Source: Gemmatimonadota bacterium
Lineage (GTDB): Bacteria; Gemmatimonadota; Gemmatimonadetes; Gemmatimonadales; GWC2-71-9
DNA: 6,902 nt
Direction: 5' to 3'
Assembly: GCA_003220985.1 (NCBI GenBank)
Contig: QHTY01000026.1
Location: 665 to 7,566, forward strand
How positions within the stretch are numbered: position 1 is the stretch's first letter; each line of letters opens with the position of its first letter. The notes under the pieces were generated by a model. That model saw only the letters and a list, made by a program, of their open reading frames with translations. It had not been told where the DNA came from and searched no databases. The translations under genes were made by a program, and so were the position numbers. This document shows, one piece after another, positions 6,397-6,902 of this stretch.

Positions 6397-6875
6397 GACC
6401 GAAGAATGTAGGTGAGCGCAGCGGCCACGCCGTCCGCCGCATCGGCAGGTTGCGGGGCGCTCTTCAGGCGCAGGAGATGCGCCACCATCGCCCCGACCTG
6501 GTTTTTCTTCGCGCCGCCAGCACCGACGACAGTCTTCTTGATCATCGCGGGCGCGTACTGAGCGATGTCGAGGCCCTCTTGCTGCGCGGCGAGGAGTATG
6601 ACGCCGCGCGCATGCCCCAGCACGAGTGTGGTACGGACATTCTTATGATAGAAGGCGTCCTCGAGGGCGAGGACCGATGGTTGGTGACGCTTGATGAGTT
6701 GCGCGATGGCGTGGTGCAGTTCGGCGAGTCGATGGGGAAGGGAATTGCCGCGTCCGAAGCGAAAGACCCCGCATTCGATGAGACGTCCCAACCCCGGAGT
6801 CCCGCCCCCGTTCCCCGTTTCGATCACGCCGTAGCCCGTGATCTGAGTGCCGGGGTCGACGCCCAGGACCCTCAC
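6393..6875 (-). CDS. ruvC: Holliday junction resolvase RuvC
   Basis: Dimeric RNase H-fold endonuclease that cuts Holliday junctions symmetrically. It has 160 residues. The four catalytic acids are present: Asp7 in LGVDPG (4-9), Glu72 in LALEDAF (69-75), and Asp145 and Asp148 in QPADAADGVA (142-151). Other family blocks are TGYGVIE (13-19), FYHKNVRTTLVLGHARGV (75-92), YAPAMIKKTVVGAGGAKKNQV (107-127) and LTYIL. It ends soon after the last catalytic helix, without the longer basic tail of E. coli RuvC. The GTG start at 6875 places V-x-V-L-G-V-D correctly. A Gly-rich insert of about four residues (ETGNGGGTPG, 19-28) is encoded by repeat-like DNA. The gene is probably coupled to an upstream gene ending at its start. 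Confidence 0.96.
   Translation of the reverse strand: MRVLGVDPGTQITGYGVIETGNGGGTPGLGRLIECGVFRFGRGNSLPHRLAELHHAIAQLIKRHQPSVLALEDAFYHKNVRTTLVLGHARGVILLAAQQEGLDIAQYAPAMIKKTVVGAGGAKKNQVGAMVAHLLRLKSAPQPADAADGVAAALTYILRS
6801..6822 (-). repeat. Degenerate G-rich heptamer-like repeat inside ruvC
   Basis: The coding strand reads GAAACGGGGAACGGGGGCGGG, two imperfect units of ACGGGGA followed by a CGGG run. It resembles the perfect ACGGGAA repeat in queA and likewise encodes E-T-G-N in a loop. Confidence 0.45.
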
Positions 6876-6902
6876 GTCATCCCGTCACCGCCGCCATCGC
6901 CT
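6872..6902 (-). CDS. Possible C-terminal end of an upstream gene (unidentified)
   Basis: The frame reading GDGGGDGMT then TGA (stop 6874-6872) overlaps the ruvC GTG as GTGA, the same arrangement as at yajC/def and fmt/thiE in this block. Another frame ending AMAAVTG then TGA (6879-6877) is also possible. Ten codons are too few to identify the product; in many bacteria a YebC-type regulator precedes ruvC, but nothing here proves it. Confidence 0.3.
   Translation of the reverse strand, partial: GDGGGDGMT

Noticed and set aside
5813..6442. Upstream extension of the zinc-ribbon frame across ruvA
   Set aside because: It is Arg/Pro-rich out-of-frame translation of ruvA; the ATG at 5812 with the ATGA overlap is the sensible start.

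Overview
The window is one densely packed block of housekeeping genes, all on the minus strand, so transcription runs from the right end to the left. In transcription order: the last codons of an unidentified gene (low confidence), ruvC, ruvA, a 64-residue zinc-ribbon protein, ruvB, queA, tgt (broken), yajC, def, fmt (broken), thiE-like, and the start of thiS, which runs off the left edge. High GC, heavy GTG/TTG start use and this gene order suggest a Gram-negative bacterium, perhaps Gemmatimonadota. The phylum is an inference from gene order and protein style and was not tested by a search.

Right third (about 4587-6902): the Holliday-junction machinery. RuvC resolves junctions, RuvA binds them and RuvB drives branch migration. 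A small CxxC...CxxC protein sits between ruvA and ruvB, joined to both by ATGA stop/start overlaps. Middle (about 2154-4586): queA and tgt, which act one after the other in queuosine modification of tRNA, then yajC of the SecDF-YajC translocon accessory complex. Left third (1-2157): def and fmt, the deformylase/formyltransferase pair of the N-formylmethionine cycle, then two thiamine genes, a ThiE/TenI-family protein and ThiS.

There is essentially no intergenic DNA. Neighbouring genes overlap by 4 nt (ATGA or GTGA), overlap by 1 or 13 nt, or abut. I see no terminator, and the promoter must lie beyond the right edge. The block is therefore probably one translationally coupled transcript.

The most striking observation is that two genes, tgt and fmt, each carry an internal deletion of a conserved active-site segment plus a frame change. 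About 52 nt appear to be missing in tgt (17 codons plus 1 nt) and about 43 nt in fmt (14 codons plus 1 nt), judged from remembered family sequences. The rest of each gene is well conserved. Assembly or sequencing error and very recent gene decay are the competing explanations. Other points are the ruvA-ruvB zinc ribbon, a 7-nt tandem repeat inside queA with a degenerate relative in ruvC, and a ThiE-like protein whose active-site residues fit neither ThiE nor TenI well. I found no mobile element, CRISPR array, RNA gene or clearly novel multi-gene system.
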